The notes under the pieces were generated by a model. It was given only the letters and a program-made list of their open reading frames with translations. It ran no database searches and was not told where the DNA came from. The position numbers and the translations under genes were made by a program. From assembly GCA_900546665.1 (NCBI GenBank), contig URDY01000042.1, positions 1 through 14,353 of the forward strand: DNA of 14,353 nucleotides, given 5' to 3'. The number at the start of each line of letters is the position of its first letter. The first letter of the stretch is position 1. Shown piece after piece: positions 7,596 to 14,353 of the stretch. The DNA is from an uncultured Paraprevotella sp. (lineage in GTDB: Bacteria > Bacteroidota > Bacteroidia > Bacteroidales > Bacteroidaceae).

Positions 7596-8321
7596 CTATT
7601 CATTCTTGGGTCTTTTCTTGGTTTTGATCAGGTCAAACAGATATGTAGCTCTGATGGCAATTGTGCCATTTGCTGAACGTCCGAATACATCTTTTTTGCT
7701 GTTTCCGAATACATCACTTAGTCCATAGTAATATCTGCCTTCCAGAAGAAAATGGCCTGCATGTCGCGTATTGACTTCTATACCCAATCCTGCAGTAATA
7801 CCATATTCAAATTTATTCTTTACCGGCAAGTCATACTGTTGGTTGACAAGGCCAGGACGTAAATTTAGGGTTGAATCATTGAATAAACCACCTTTATGTC
7901 CTTTGTCGCCAAGATAGAATCCAAATTGCGGACCGGCTACTACATAAAACATGGCTCCTTTTTCTTCATATCCCCAGCCCATTCGTGCCAGGACAGGAAT
8001 TTGAATATAGCTTATATCTCTTTTGTAGGTATCTTCAGATGTTTCTATCACTTCTTCCCATCCCAGATTGGCATAGTTTATTTCTATCTGCACGGCGCAC
8101 AAGCTTTTGAAGTATTTCTCGCATGTGTAACGTAAGGTTATACCTGCTGTCGGTGCTCCCTTGAAAGTCTGTTTGATGTTGGGGTCGAAAAACATCTGGT
8201 TGAGTGTATAACCTCCGTTGATACCGATAGCCAGATCATTACGCGGTTCGCCTATTTGTGCTTTTATGCTCTGACATATTATGGAAAGTGCAAATGCTGC
8301 GATGAATTTCAATTTGGTCAT
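7596..8321 (-). CDS. Outer-membrane beta-barrel protein (OMP_b-brl_2 / "PorT family" type)
   Basis: The 241-residue product has a signal peptide with likely cleavage after residue 21 (QSIKA|Q). An eight-strand-type barrel follows. It is recognisable by NDLAIGINGGY near the start, ISYIQIPVLARMGW, FYVVAGPQFGFYLG, YGITAGLGIEVN and FLLEGRYYYGLSDVF. These match the small barrels annotated in Bacteroidota as PorT-family or porin-family proteins (PF13568-like). That label does not make it the true T9SS component PorT; I see no specific support for that. Its ATG overlaps the stop of the upstream LysM gene by four bases (ATGA), so translation is probably coupled. The two products may meet in the envelope, the LysM protein binding peptidoglycan and this one in the outer membrane, but that is inference. 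Confidence 0.85.
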   Translation of the reverse strand: MTKLKFIAAFALSIICQSIKAQIGEPRNDLAIGINGGYTLNQMFFDPNIKQTFKGAPTAGITLRYTCEKYFKSLCAVQIEINYANLGWEEVIETSEDTYKRDISYIQIPVLARMGWGYEEKGAMFYVVAGPQFGFYLGDKGHKGGLFNDSTLNLRPGLVNQQYDLPVKNKFEYGITAGLGIEVNTRHAGHFLLEGRYYYGLSDVFGNSKKDVFGRSANGTIAIRATYLFDLIKTKKRPKNE

Positions 8322-10069
8322 GGGTTCAGTCTGATTAATTCGATAGTATGCGATGGTGCATAATGGATAAACTGCATTTCCTTGTTAATGAATCCGCTCC
8401 AGTTACTGATCCGTTCGAAATCAAACTGATGCTGGTAAGGAGAGGTCTTGATCTGGGACAGATGGGAAGTTATTCCGTCGCCGTAAGATGAGAAACCTTT
8501 CAGGAAATAGTAAGTCAGATCAAATCCAAGCATTCCGAAACATGGATATGCCGGAATTGTCGGTTTATGGAAATTATGCTGATATGTTGCGTTGAACTCC
8601 TTTGATTTTTTGGTTAAGGGATTCTTGTAAAAGGCTGAATAGGCGTAGGTGTCGAATCTATAGAAATTTTCAAGATGTTTGTTCGTATATGTCTGCCATT
8701 CAGGATATCCTAATAGTTTTACTTTGTATTCCGGATATTCTTTGGAGAATTTGTCGAGAATAGGGACTAGTTTGTTGATAAGTTTGACACTTGATGAATT
8801 GGGGACAATAATATTGGTCTGGAAACGGGTGAAAACTCTCAACCATGCAAATTCATCAGCATCAATAGCGATGGTTTTTGAATTGATATCATTCTGCTGA
8901 AGCAATTTTTCCAGTGCATCTGTGAATGAAGCTCCATCTTCATCGGATTCTTTGCTGTCCACGAATATGTAATTTTGCTTTTTGAATACTTTCAGTGCCA
9001 GTTCGCATGCTTCTGCCTGCTGGAATGATTTTGGTGGTGTAACAGCGAAATAATTGGGACTATTGTATACGGCCTCACCTGCTGAAGAGAAGGGGACGAT
9101 AAGCTTGATGCCATGCTTTTTGCAGAACTCGTTAAGGGGATTGATTTGTCCGGTATATAATGGACCGATGATAAAGTCCATGTTAGCCAATGTCTGGTTT
9201 TTCAGTACATCCTTAATGTCGCCGGCTGATTTTCCGGAGTCGAATGTGTATACATTGACAGACAGTCCGTTTTTCTTCATGCTGTCTACAGCCATTAGCA
9301 CACCGCGATAGAATTCTATCATTTTGTCGCTCTCGCTATGCTGGCTTTTTAGTGGCAGAATGACTCCCATGCGAACCATATTTTGCGGTGCTTTTTCTTT
9401 TTTGGCACTGATCAGCTCTTCATTTGTAGGTGTTTTTTCTTTTTTGTCCTGTTTGGCCAGCTCGTCCCTTGAATAAGGGATACGGATAAACTCTCCTTTT
9501 TTCAGCTTATAATCAGGAGCCTTGATTTCTGGGTTAAGTTTGAGAATATCTTCAATGGTAACATTATAGTCGAGTGCTATTTTATAGATCGTTTCTTTGC
9601 GCTCAACCTTGTGTAAGTCCTTAAATTTAGGCTTGTATATCGGATTGGTTGCATTTCCTGATTGTGCTGCTGATTTTTTCTCAGGAATACTGATAACCAT
9701 ACCAACTTTGAAATTTTGTGCGGTCAGTCCAGGATTAGCCTGGCAAATATCATCAGCACTGACACCGTATTTTTTAGTCAGCTGGTAAAGGGTTTCACCT
9801 GCAGCAATAGTGTGAAAACGGTTCTTGTTTGTTGCAGTTCGTTTTTGCTGCGGGATACGCAGTTGGTCTCCCTGTCTGATTCCACCTATGGCGTCAGGAT
9901 TAAGTCTGAGAATATCGTCAGTTGTTACATTGTAAATCCGTGAAATCGAATATACGGTTTCCCCTTCTTTTATGGTATGTATAAAACTGTTTTCTACTTG
10001 GGCATGTGATGAAAAAGCCAAAGACAGGAACACCGCCAGGGTGCACACGGTATGTTTGATATTTGCCAT
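8318..10069 (-). CDS. Triple-LysM protein with periplasmic-binding-protein-like (PBP1) domain
   Basis: From the ATG at 10069 the protein has 583 residues. It has a signal peptide (cleavage near SHA|Q, residue 23), three LysM modules at about 30-73, 85-129 and 152-197, a Lys/Glu-rich linker, and from about 230 a type I periplasmic-binding fold. Each LysM has the G-E/K-T-x-Y..I...Y-x-V-x-x-x-D-I...NP pattern; the binding fold shows MGVILPL, FYRGVLMAVD and FIIGPLYTGQINPL. LysM domains bind peptidoglycan glycans. The binding fold is that of amino-acid receptors and also of the LpoA C-terminal domain, so it could sense a ligand or regulate cell-wall synthesis; neither is proven. A frame-extending TTG at 10096 lies inside the -7 element and is excluded. 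It forms a translationally coupled pair with the barrel gene and is divergent from the CHU_C protein. Confidence 0.93.
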   Translation of the reverse strand: MANIKHTVCTLAVFLSLAFSSHAQVENSFIHTIKEGETVYSISRIYNVTTDDILRLNPDAIGGIRQGDQLRIPQQKRTATNKNRFHTIAAGETLYQLTKKYGVSADDICQANPGLTAQNFKVGMVISIPEKKSAAQSGNATNPIYKPKFKDLHKVERKETIYKIALDYNVTIEDILKLNPEIKAPDYKLKKGEFIRIPYSRDELAKQDKKEKTPTNEELISAKKEKAPQNMVRMGVILPLKSQHSESDKMIEFYRGVLMAVDSMKKNGLSVNVYTFDSGKSAGDIKDVLKNQTLANMDFIIGPLYTGQINPLNEFCKKHGIKLIVPFSSAGEAVYNSPNYFAVTPPKSFQQAEACELALKVFKKQNYIFVDSKESDEDGASFTDALEKLLQQNDINSKTIAIDADEFAWLRVFTRFQTNIIVPNSSSVKLINKLVPILDKFSKEYPEYKVKLLGYPEWQTYTNKHLENFYRFDTYAYSAFYKNPLTKKSKEFNATYQHNFHKPTIPAYPCFGMLGFDLTYYFLKGFSSYGDGITSHLSQIKTSPYQHQFDFERISNWSGFINKEMQFIHYAPSHTIELIRLNP

Positions 10070-10093
10070 TTTATTTTTTATTAATCCGACCGA

Positions 10094-10124
10094 CAAAATT
10101 ACATAAAAAAAGTGGTTATTTCAA
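10094..10124 (-). promoter_or_regulatory. Promoter of the LysM-barrel operon
   Basis: Minus-strand TTG (plus-strand CAA at 10122-10124), exactly 20 bases, then TAATTTTG (plus-strand 10094-10101). Transcription should start near 10088, leaving a leader of about 18 bases before the ATG at 10069. Confidence 0.8.
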
Positions 10125-10134
10125 TGGGAAACAT

Positions 10135-10142
10135 TATTTTTG
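10135..10142 (+). promoter_or_regulatory. Probable -7 element of the CHU_C-uvrA-ybaK operon
   Basis: TATTTTTG fits TAnnTTTG and ends 15 bases before the ATG at 10158. The base triplet 20 positions upstream is GTG rather than TTG (10112-10114). That region overlaps the divergent LysM promoter, so the two promoters are packed within about 50 bases and could compete or share a regulator. Confidence 0.62.
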
Positions 10143-10157
10143 CACAAATATTAAAGA

Positions 10158-10880
10158 ATGAAGAATAGATTGAGGTTTTTGTTTTTGTGCCTGTTTGGCT
10201 TTTTCTTTTATTCAGCGATGTCGCAGAATGTTTATCCTACAGCCAATCCAAGTGCCAGTTATGTCACTCCGGATGGAGAAGAGATAGACGATGCTTCCGA
10301 TACGCAGTCAGCTCCATTGGAAGGCCATTTTTTGTCTAATGTAGAAGATTTGGGCGAGTACTCTGTCCGTTATGAATGGCGGATATATAGAGAAGGAGAA
10401 GAAAATGCGCCGCTGGTTAACCGTTTTGACGAGAATCTGGATTATACGTTTACGGAAAGCGGAACATTTTATGTACAATTTTATGCAACTTTTGTTTTAG
10501 GGAATGATACGATCCAGTATCCGGCGGAAGGAGAAGCTAATCCTTTTGTTGTTTCGATCAGTGAGTCCATATTGGAAATGCCCAATGCTTTCTCACCCAA
10601 TGGCGATGGATATAATGATGTCTATAAGGTAAAGGACGGTTATAAGTCTATTGTCAGTTTTGAAGCAACCATTTTCAACCGTTGGGGGCAAAAGCTTTAC
10701 TCATGGAACACACTGGATGGTGGATGGGATGGTAAGTTCCATGGCAGTACGGTGAAGGATGGTGTTTATTTTGTTGTGGTAAAGGCAAAGGGAGCCGATG
10801 GCCGTGAGTATAACATCAAAAGGGATGTGAATGTATTGACGGGATATTCCGGTACAGGCAGTGGCAGTTCAAATGAGTGA
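10158..10880 (+). CDS. Gliding-motility-associated C-terminal (CHU_C, T9SS type B-like) domain protein
   Basis: The 240-residue protein starts with a hydrophobic signal peptide ending near AMS|Q (residue 22). A PKD/immunoglobulin-like region follows at about 55-135 ([28 protein letters not shown]). A CHU_C domain then covers about 141-228, with [43 protein letters not shown] and RDVNVLTG. In many Bacteroidota this domain is the type B signal for type IX secretion and surface attachment. Here it is followed by an extra Gly/Ser-rich tail ([11 protein letters not shown]) rather than ending the protein. No T9SS gene is in the window, so secretion by that route is not shown; it may instead act as a periplasmic or outer-membrane structural protein. 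Its stop overlaps or abuts the uvrA start, so it probably leads the uvrA operon. Confidence 0.9.
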   Translation: MKNRLRFLFLCLFGFFFYSAMSQNVYPTANPSASYVTPDGEEIDDASDTQSAPLEGHFLSNVEDLGEYSVRYEWRIYREGEENAPLVNRFDENLDYTFTESGTFYVQFYATFVLGNDTIQYPAEGEANPFVVSISESILEMPNAFSPNGDGYNDVYKVKDGYKSIVSFEATIFNRWGQKLYSWNTLDGGWDGKFHGSTVKDGVYFVVVKAKGADGREYNIKRDVNVLTGYSGTGSGSSNE

Positions 10881-13725
10881 AATGATGAGTGATACAGAAA
10901 AGATAGAGGTATTTGGTGCGCGCGTGCATAATCTCAAGAATATTGATGTGGAGATGCCGCGTAACAGCTTGACAGTCATTACCGGACTGAGTGGAAGTGG
11001 AAAGTCTTCATTGGCTTTCGATACCATATTTGCCGAAGGGCAGCGTCGGTATATAGAAACATTTTCGGCCTATGCGCGTAATTTTCTGGGTAATCTGGAA
11101 AGACCGGATGTGGATAAAATAACCGGTTTGAGTCCGGTTATTTCCATAGAGCAGAAGACTACGAACAAGAATCCCCGTTCTACGGTCGGGACAACAACTG
11201 AAATTTATGACTTTCTGAGATTACTTTATGCCCGTGCAGGAGAAGCCTATTCTTATCTTTCCGGAGAGAAAATGGTTAAATATACGGAAGAACAGATCAT
11301 ATATCTGATCATCCGTGATTATGGTAACCGTAAGATCTTTATATTAGCTCCTGTAGTGCATAACCGAAAGGGACATTATAAGGAACTTTTTGAAACCATA
11401 CGTCGGAAAGGTTATATCTATGTCCGTGTGGACGGTGAAGTGACTGAGATTTATCATGGCATGAAGCTTGACAGATATCGCAATCATACTATTGAGATTG
11501 TGATAGACAAGCTGAAGGTTCAATCAAAGGATGAAAAACGTTTACGTGACAGTGTGGCTGCCGGTATGATTCAGGGTGACGGCCAGATCACAATATATGA
11601 TGTAGAGAACGAAGAGGGTCGTCATTACAGTAAGCGACTCATGTGCCCACAAACCGGTATTTCCTATCGTGATCCGGCACCTCATAATTTCTCCTTTAAT
11701 TCTCCACAGGGAGCATGTCCCCGGTGTAAAGGTTTGGGCTATGTGAGCCTGATCGATATGGATAAGGTGATCCCAGACCGTAATTTGTCAGTATACGATG
11801 GAGCGATAGCTCCTTTGGGCAAGTACAAGAACAGTATGATATTCTGGCAGATAGATGCTTTATTGGAAAAATATGATGCATCGGTAAAAACACCGGTTAA
11901 GGATTTGCCGGAAGAAGCCTTGCAGGAAATTCTTTATGGTTCTGTAGACAGGGTACGTCTTAAGGCCCAATTGGTGCATACTTCTTCAGACTATTTTGTG
12001 ACGTATGAAGGTTTGGTAAAATATATACAGACTACTCAGGAATTGGAAGGCTCGGCTTCAGTTCAAAAGTGGGCGGAGCAGTTTTCCAAAACGGCTGTGT
12101 GTCCTGAATGTAAGGGGCAGCGTTTGAATAAGGAAGCATTGCATTTTAAGATAGGCGGGAAAAATATTGCTCAGCTGTCAGCTATGGATATTGCTGAACT
12201 TTATGATTGGGTAACTCATTTGGATGAGCACATGTCTGCCCGCCAGATCCGTATAGCAGCGGAAATATTGAAAGAAATACGTTCACGTCTGAAATTCCTG
12301 ATAGATGTCGGGTTGGATTACCTGTCGTTAGACCGTTCTTCAGTAACGTTGTCTGGTGGAGAAAGCCAGCGTATACGTTTGGCTACCCAGATCGGTTCTC
12401 AGCTCGTTAATGTGCTTTATATTTTGGATGAGCCGAGTATTGGTTTGCACCAAAGGGACAATGACCGTTTGATCCGTTCCTTGAAAGCGCTTCGTGATAC
12501 AGGTAATACCGTGGTGGTTGTGGAGCATGATGAAGATATGATGATGAATGCCGATTATATTATTGACATGGGGCCGAAAGCCGGGCGTATGGGAGGAGAA
12601 GTCGTGTATCAGGGTACACCTCAGGATATGCTGAAAAAAGACACGCTTACTTCCCGTTATCTGAATGGAACCTGTGCTATTGAGATTCCTAAGGTTAGAA
12701 GAACTGGTAATGGACATTCGCTTTGGTTGCGTGGAGCCTGTGGCAATAATCTCAAGCATGTGGATGTGGAATTTCCTTTAGGCGTATTGATTTGTGTAAC
12801 AGGAGTATCAGGAAGCGGAAAATCCACTTTGATTAACGATACACTTCAGCCGATCCTGTCCCAGCATTTCTATAGATCCTTGAGAGATCCTTTGCCATAC
12901 GGCAGTATTGAAGGTCTGGAGTATATAGACAAAGTTGTGGATGTTGACCAGTCGCCTTTAGGACGTACGCCGCGTTCAAATCCGGCTACGTATACAGGTG
13001 TCTTCAATGATATCCGTGCCCTGTTTGTCAGTTTGCCCGAAGCCAAGATCAGAGGATATAAACCGGGACGATTCTCTTTCAATGTGAAGGGTGGACGATG
13101 TGAAGTCTGTGGCGGAAACGGTTACAAGACGATAGAGATGAATTTCCTTCCCAATGTGTATGTACCGTGCGAGGCTTGCCATGGTAAACGTTATAACCGT
13201 GAGACTTTGGAAGTCAGATTTAAAGGTAAGTCAATAGCTGATGTTTTGGACATGACCATAAACAGGGCTGTGGAATTCTTTGAAAATCAACCGGTCATCT
13301 TGAATAAAATAAAGGTTCTTCAGGATGTCGGATTAGGTTACATCAAATTGGGGCAGCCTTCTACCACGCTTTCTGGTGGTGAAAGCCAGCGTGTTAAACT
13401 GGCTACGGAACTATCCAAAAAAGATACCGGAAAGACTCTGTATATTTTGGATGAGCCGACGACAGGTTTGCACTTTGAGGATATTCGTGTCTTGCTAGGT
13501 GTATTGAATCGTTTGGTGGAGAAGGGTAACACGGTTATTGTTATTGAGCATAATCTTGATGTGATCAAAACGGCTGATTATATTATTGATATGGGACCTG
13601 ACGGAGGTCGTGGTGGCGGAGAATTGCTGGTTTCAGGAACTCCGGAGCATGTGGCTGAAAGCAAGGTCGGTTATACTCCTAAATATTTGAAGCAGATATT
13701 ATATGGCAAAACAAAAGATAAATAA
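10873..13725 (+). CDS. uvrA: UvrABC excinuclease subunit A
   Basis: UvrA is the damage-searching dimeric ABC ATPase of nucleotide excision repair, which loads UvrB. From ATG 10873 (950 aa), Walker A of the first ATPase is GLSGSGKS (38-45) and that of the second is GVSGSGKST (644-652). The signatures [13 protein letters not shown] and [13 protein letters not shown] each precede a Walker B ([20 protein letters not shown]). Zinc-module cysteines are C410/C413 and C743/C746/C766/C769. The first module has C258-P-Q-T261 and C282/C285, with Thr where many UvrA proteins have Cys. Start choice is uncertain: ATG at 10873 overlaps the upstream stop by 8 bases, while ATGs at 10882 and 10885 follow it directly; GTG 10861 is less likely. 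No promoter is seen at the end of the upstream gene. Its last 23 bases overlap ybaK. Confidence 0.97.
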   Translation: MSEMMSDTEKIEVFGARVHNLKNIDVEMPRNSLTVITGLSGSGKSSLAFDTIFAEGQRRYIETFSAYARNFLGNLERPDVDKITGLSPVISIEQKTTNKNPRSTVGTTTEIYDFLRLLYARAGEAYSYLSGEKMVKYTEEQIIYLIIRDYGNRKIFILAPVVHNRKGHYKELFETIRRKGYIYVRVDGEVTEIYHGMKLDRYRNHTIEIVIDKLKVQSKDEKRLRDSVAAGMIQGDGQITIYDVENEEGRHYSKRLMCPQTGISYRDPAPHNFSFNSPQGACPRCKGLGYVSLIDMDKVIPDRNLSVYDGAIAPLGKYKNSMIFWQIDALLEKYDASVKTPVKDLPEEALQEILYGSVDRVRLKAQLVHTSSDYFVTYEGLVKYIQTTQELEGSASVQKWAEQFSKTAVCPECKGQRLNKEALHFKIGGKNIAQLSAMDIAELYDWVTHLDEHMSARQIRIAAEILKEIRSRLKFLIDVGLDYLSLDRSSVTLSGGESQRIRLATQIGSQLVNVLYILDEPSIGLHQRDNDRLIRSLKALRDTGNTVVVVEHDEDMMMNADYIIDMGPKAGRMGGEVVYQGTPQDMLKKDTLTSRYLNGTCAIEIPKVRRTGNGHSLWLRGACGNNLKHVDVEFPLGVLICVTGVSGSGKSTLINDTLQPILSQHFYRSLRDPLPYGSIEGLEYIDKVVDVDQSPLGRTPRSNPATYTGVFNDIRALFVSLPEAKIRGYKPGRFSFNVKGGRCEVCGGNGYKTIEMNFLPNVYVPCEACHGKRYNRETLEVRFKGKSIADVLDMTINRAVEFFENQPVILNKIKVLQDVGLGYIKLGQPSTTLSGGESQRVKLATELSKKDTGKTLYILDEPTTGLHFEDIRVLLGVLNRLVEKGNTVIVIEHNLDVIKTADYIIDMGPDGGRGGGELLVSGTPEHVAESKVGYTPKYLKQILYGKTKDK

Positions 13726-14185
13726 GACCAATGTGGCCCGCCTTTTGGATAAAGCAAAGGTGGTGTATGAATTGATTCCGTATGAAGTGGATGAGAATGA
13801 TTTAAGTGCCGTTCACGTGGCAGCTTCATTAGGTGAGGATCTGGAACGTGTATTCAAAACAATTGTTCTTCATGGGGATAAAACAGGGTATTTTGTATGT
13901 GTAATACCAGGTGAACATGAGATTGATCTGAAAATGGCTGCCAAAGTCAGTGGAAATAAGAAATGTGAACTTCTGCCATTAAAGGAACTCTTGCCAACAA
14001 CCGGATATATTCGTGGAGGTTGTTCACCAATAGGTATGAAGAAGCATTTTCCCACTTATATTCATGATACGGCTGCTCAGTATGATTATATTTACGTCAG
14101 TGCCGGACAGCGTGGTTTACAGGTAAAAATTGCTCCTGAAGATCTTCGTAAAGAGGCTCAAGCTGAATACGCTGTACTTTATTAA
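13703..14185 (+). CDS. ybaK: Cys-tRNA(Pro) deacylase, YbaK/EbsC family
   Basis: A 160-residue YbaK-type editing protein that hydrolyses Cys-tRNA(Pro), removing cysteine mischarged by prolyl-tRNA synthetase. It has the family core: VHVAASLGEDLERVFKTIV with Lys52 corresponding to the catalytic lysine of HI1434/YbaK, the GEHEIDLKMAAKV helix and the GGCSPIGMKK loop (105-114). YISAGQRG-like sequence (YVSAGQRGLQVKI) completes the fold. Length is normal. It starts inside uvrA, overlapping by 23 bases in the +1 frame, so the two are surely cotranscribed and perhaps translationally coupled. The family also contains INS and ProX editing domains; the stand-alone form and GGCSPIG loop favour YbaK. Confidence 0.93.
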   Translation: MAKQKINKTNVARLLDKAKVVYELIPYEVDENDLSAVHVAASLGEDLERVFKTIVLHGDKTGYFVCVIPGEHEIDLKMAAKVSGNKKCELLPLKELLPTTGYIRGGCSPIGMKKHFPTYIHDTAAQYDYIYVSAGQRGLQVKIAPEDLRKEAQAEYAVLY

Positions 14186-14315
14186 TGGACAGATCTGGTT
14201 TAGAATTTACCAGTTTATTTTGTTCCAGACTGTAATGTGAGGTATTTAAATGAGCGAAAAATTTTGGATGTAACTTTAACGTGAGTTCGATATAAAATCA
14301 AAAGATAGTAAGTTG

Positions 14316-14353
14316 CCCGTCATTGATAAAATTAACATCAATGGCGGGTTTCT
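14316..14353 (+). terminator. Probable terminator at the window end
   Basis: CCCGTCATTGAT (14316-14327) pairs with ATCAATGGCGGG (14337-14348) as a 12-bp stem with one G-U pair and a 9-base loop. TTTCT follows and the window then ends, so the full U-tract cannot be seen. It lies 130 bases after ybaK; the stretch between (14186-14315) holds no gene I can support. Confidence 0.68.

Noticed and set aside
7462..7728. 88-codon plus-strand open frame across the terminator hairpin
   Set aside because: It would translate through a 23-bp perfect hairpin and run antisense into the barrel gene; no start context or family supports it.
7596..8321. The barrel protein as the true T9SS component PorT
   Set aside because: The similarity is only to the broad small-barrel family; no other T9SS gene is nearby.
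14186..14315. Possible small gene after ybaK
   Set aside because: The longest ATG-started frames are only a few codons (for example one of 7 codons at the ATG near 14250), and no promoter with both elements is visible.

Overview
The window looks like chromosomal housekeeping DNA from a gut Bacteroidales, most likely Bacteroides or Phocaeicola. The evidence is a set of promoters matching the Bacteroides consensus (TTG or TTTG, about 19-20 bases, then TAnnTTTG), short A-rich leaders without clear Shine-Dalgarno sites, and lineage-typical families: DUF5020, DUF4293, the Bacteroidota-type RNA polymerase omega (Rpb6-like) protein, a triple-LysM/periplasmic-binding-fold protein and a gliding-motility (CHU_C) C-terminal domain protein. 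No mobile element, CRISPR array, prophage or toxin module is visible.

Layout. (1) Positions 2-76 carry a minus-strand tRNA-Val(UAC) with its own promoter at 126-156; the AT-rich stretch up to 368 holds only this promoter and that of the next gene. (2) 369-1106 is an exported DUF5020 beta-barrel gene with its own terminator (1137-1173). (3) 1316-3577 is an exported GH3 beta-glucosidase (BglX-like) behind a very good promoter; it meets uvrB tail to tail with 10 bases between the stops. (4) 3588-5612 (minus) is uvrB, divergent from (5) the bamD - rpoZ/Rpb6 - DUF4293 operon (5762-7424). (6) A long bidirectional-looking terminator hairpin (7477-7537) lies between that operon and (7) a minus-strand pair made of a LysM x3 / periplasmic-binding-like protein followed by an outer-membrane barrel gene overlapping it by ATGA. 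(8) Divergent from the pair is a plus-strand unit: CHU_C/T9SS type B-tail protein, uvrA and ybaK, all overlapping or abutting, ending near a hairpin at the window edge.

How the genes fit together. Two themes recur. One is envelope biology: a DUF5020 barrel, periplasmic GH3, BamD (outer-membrane protein assembly), DUF4293 membrane protein, LysM peptidoglycan-binding protein, OMP_b-brl barrel and CHU_C-tail protein. The other is information processing: tRNA-Val, UvrB and UvrA (nucleotide excision repair), RNA polymerase omega and YbaK (tRNA mischarging correction). Each operon mixes the two.

I found no convincing previously undescribed system. The most interesting points are the LysM/binding-protein + barrel pair, the type B sorting domain on a small protein in a probable gut Bacteroides, a UvrA lacking one of the four expected cysteines in its first zinc module, and the cotranscription of an exported protein with uvrA and ybaK. 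Start sites of three genes (GH3, uvrA and the LysM gene) needed a decision; promoter position settles the LysM one.
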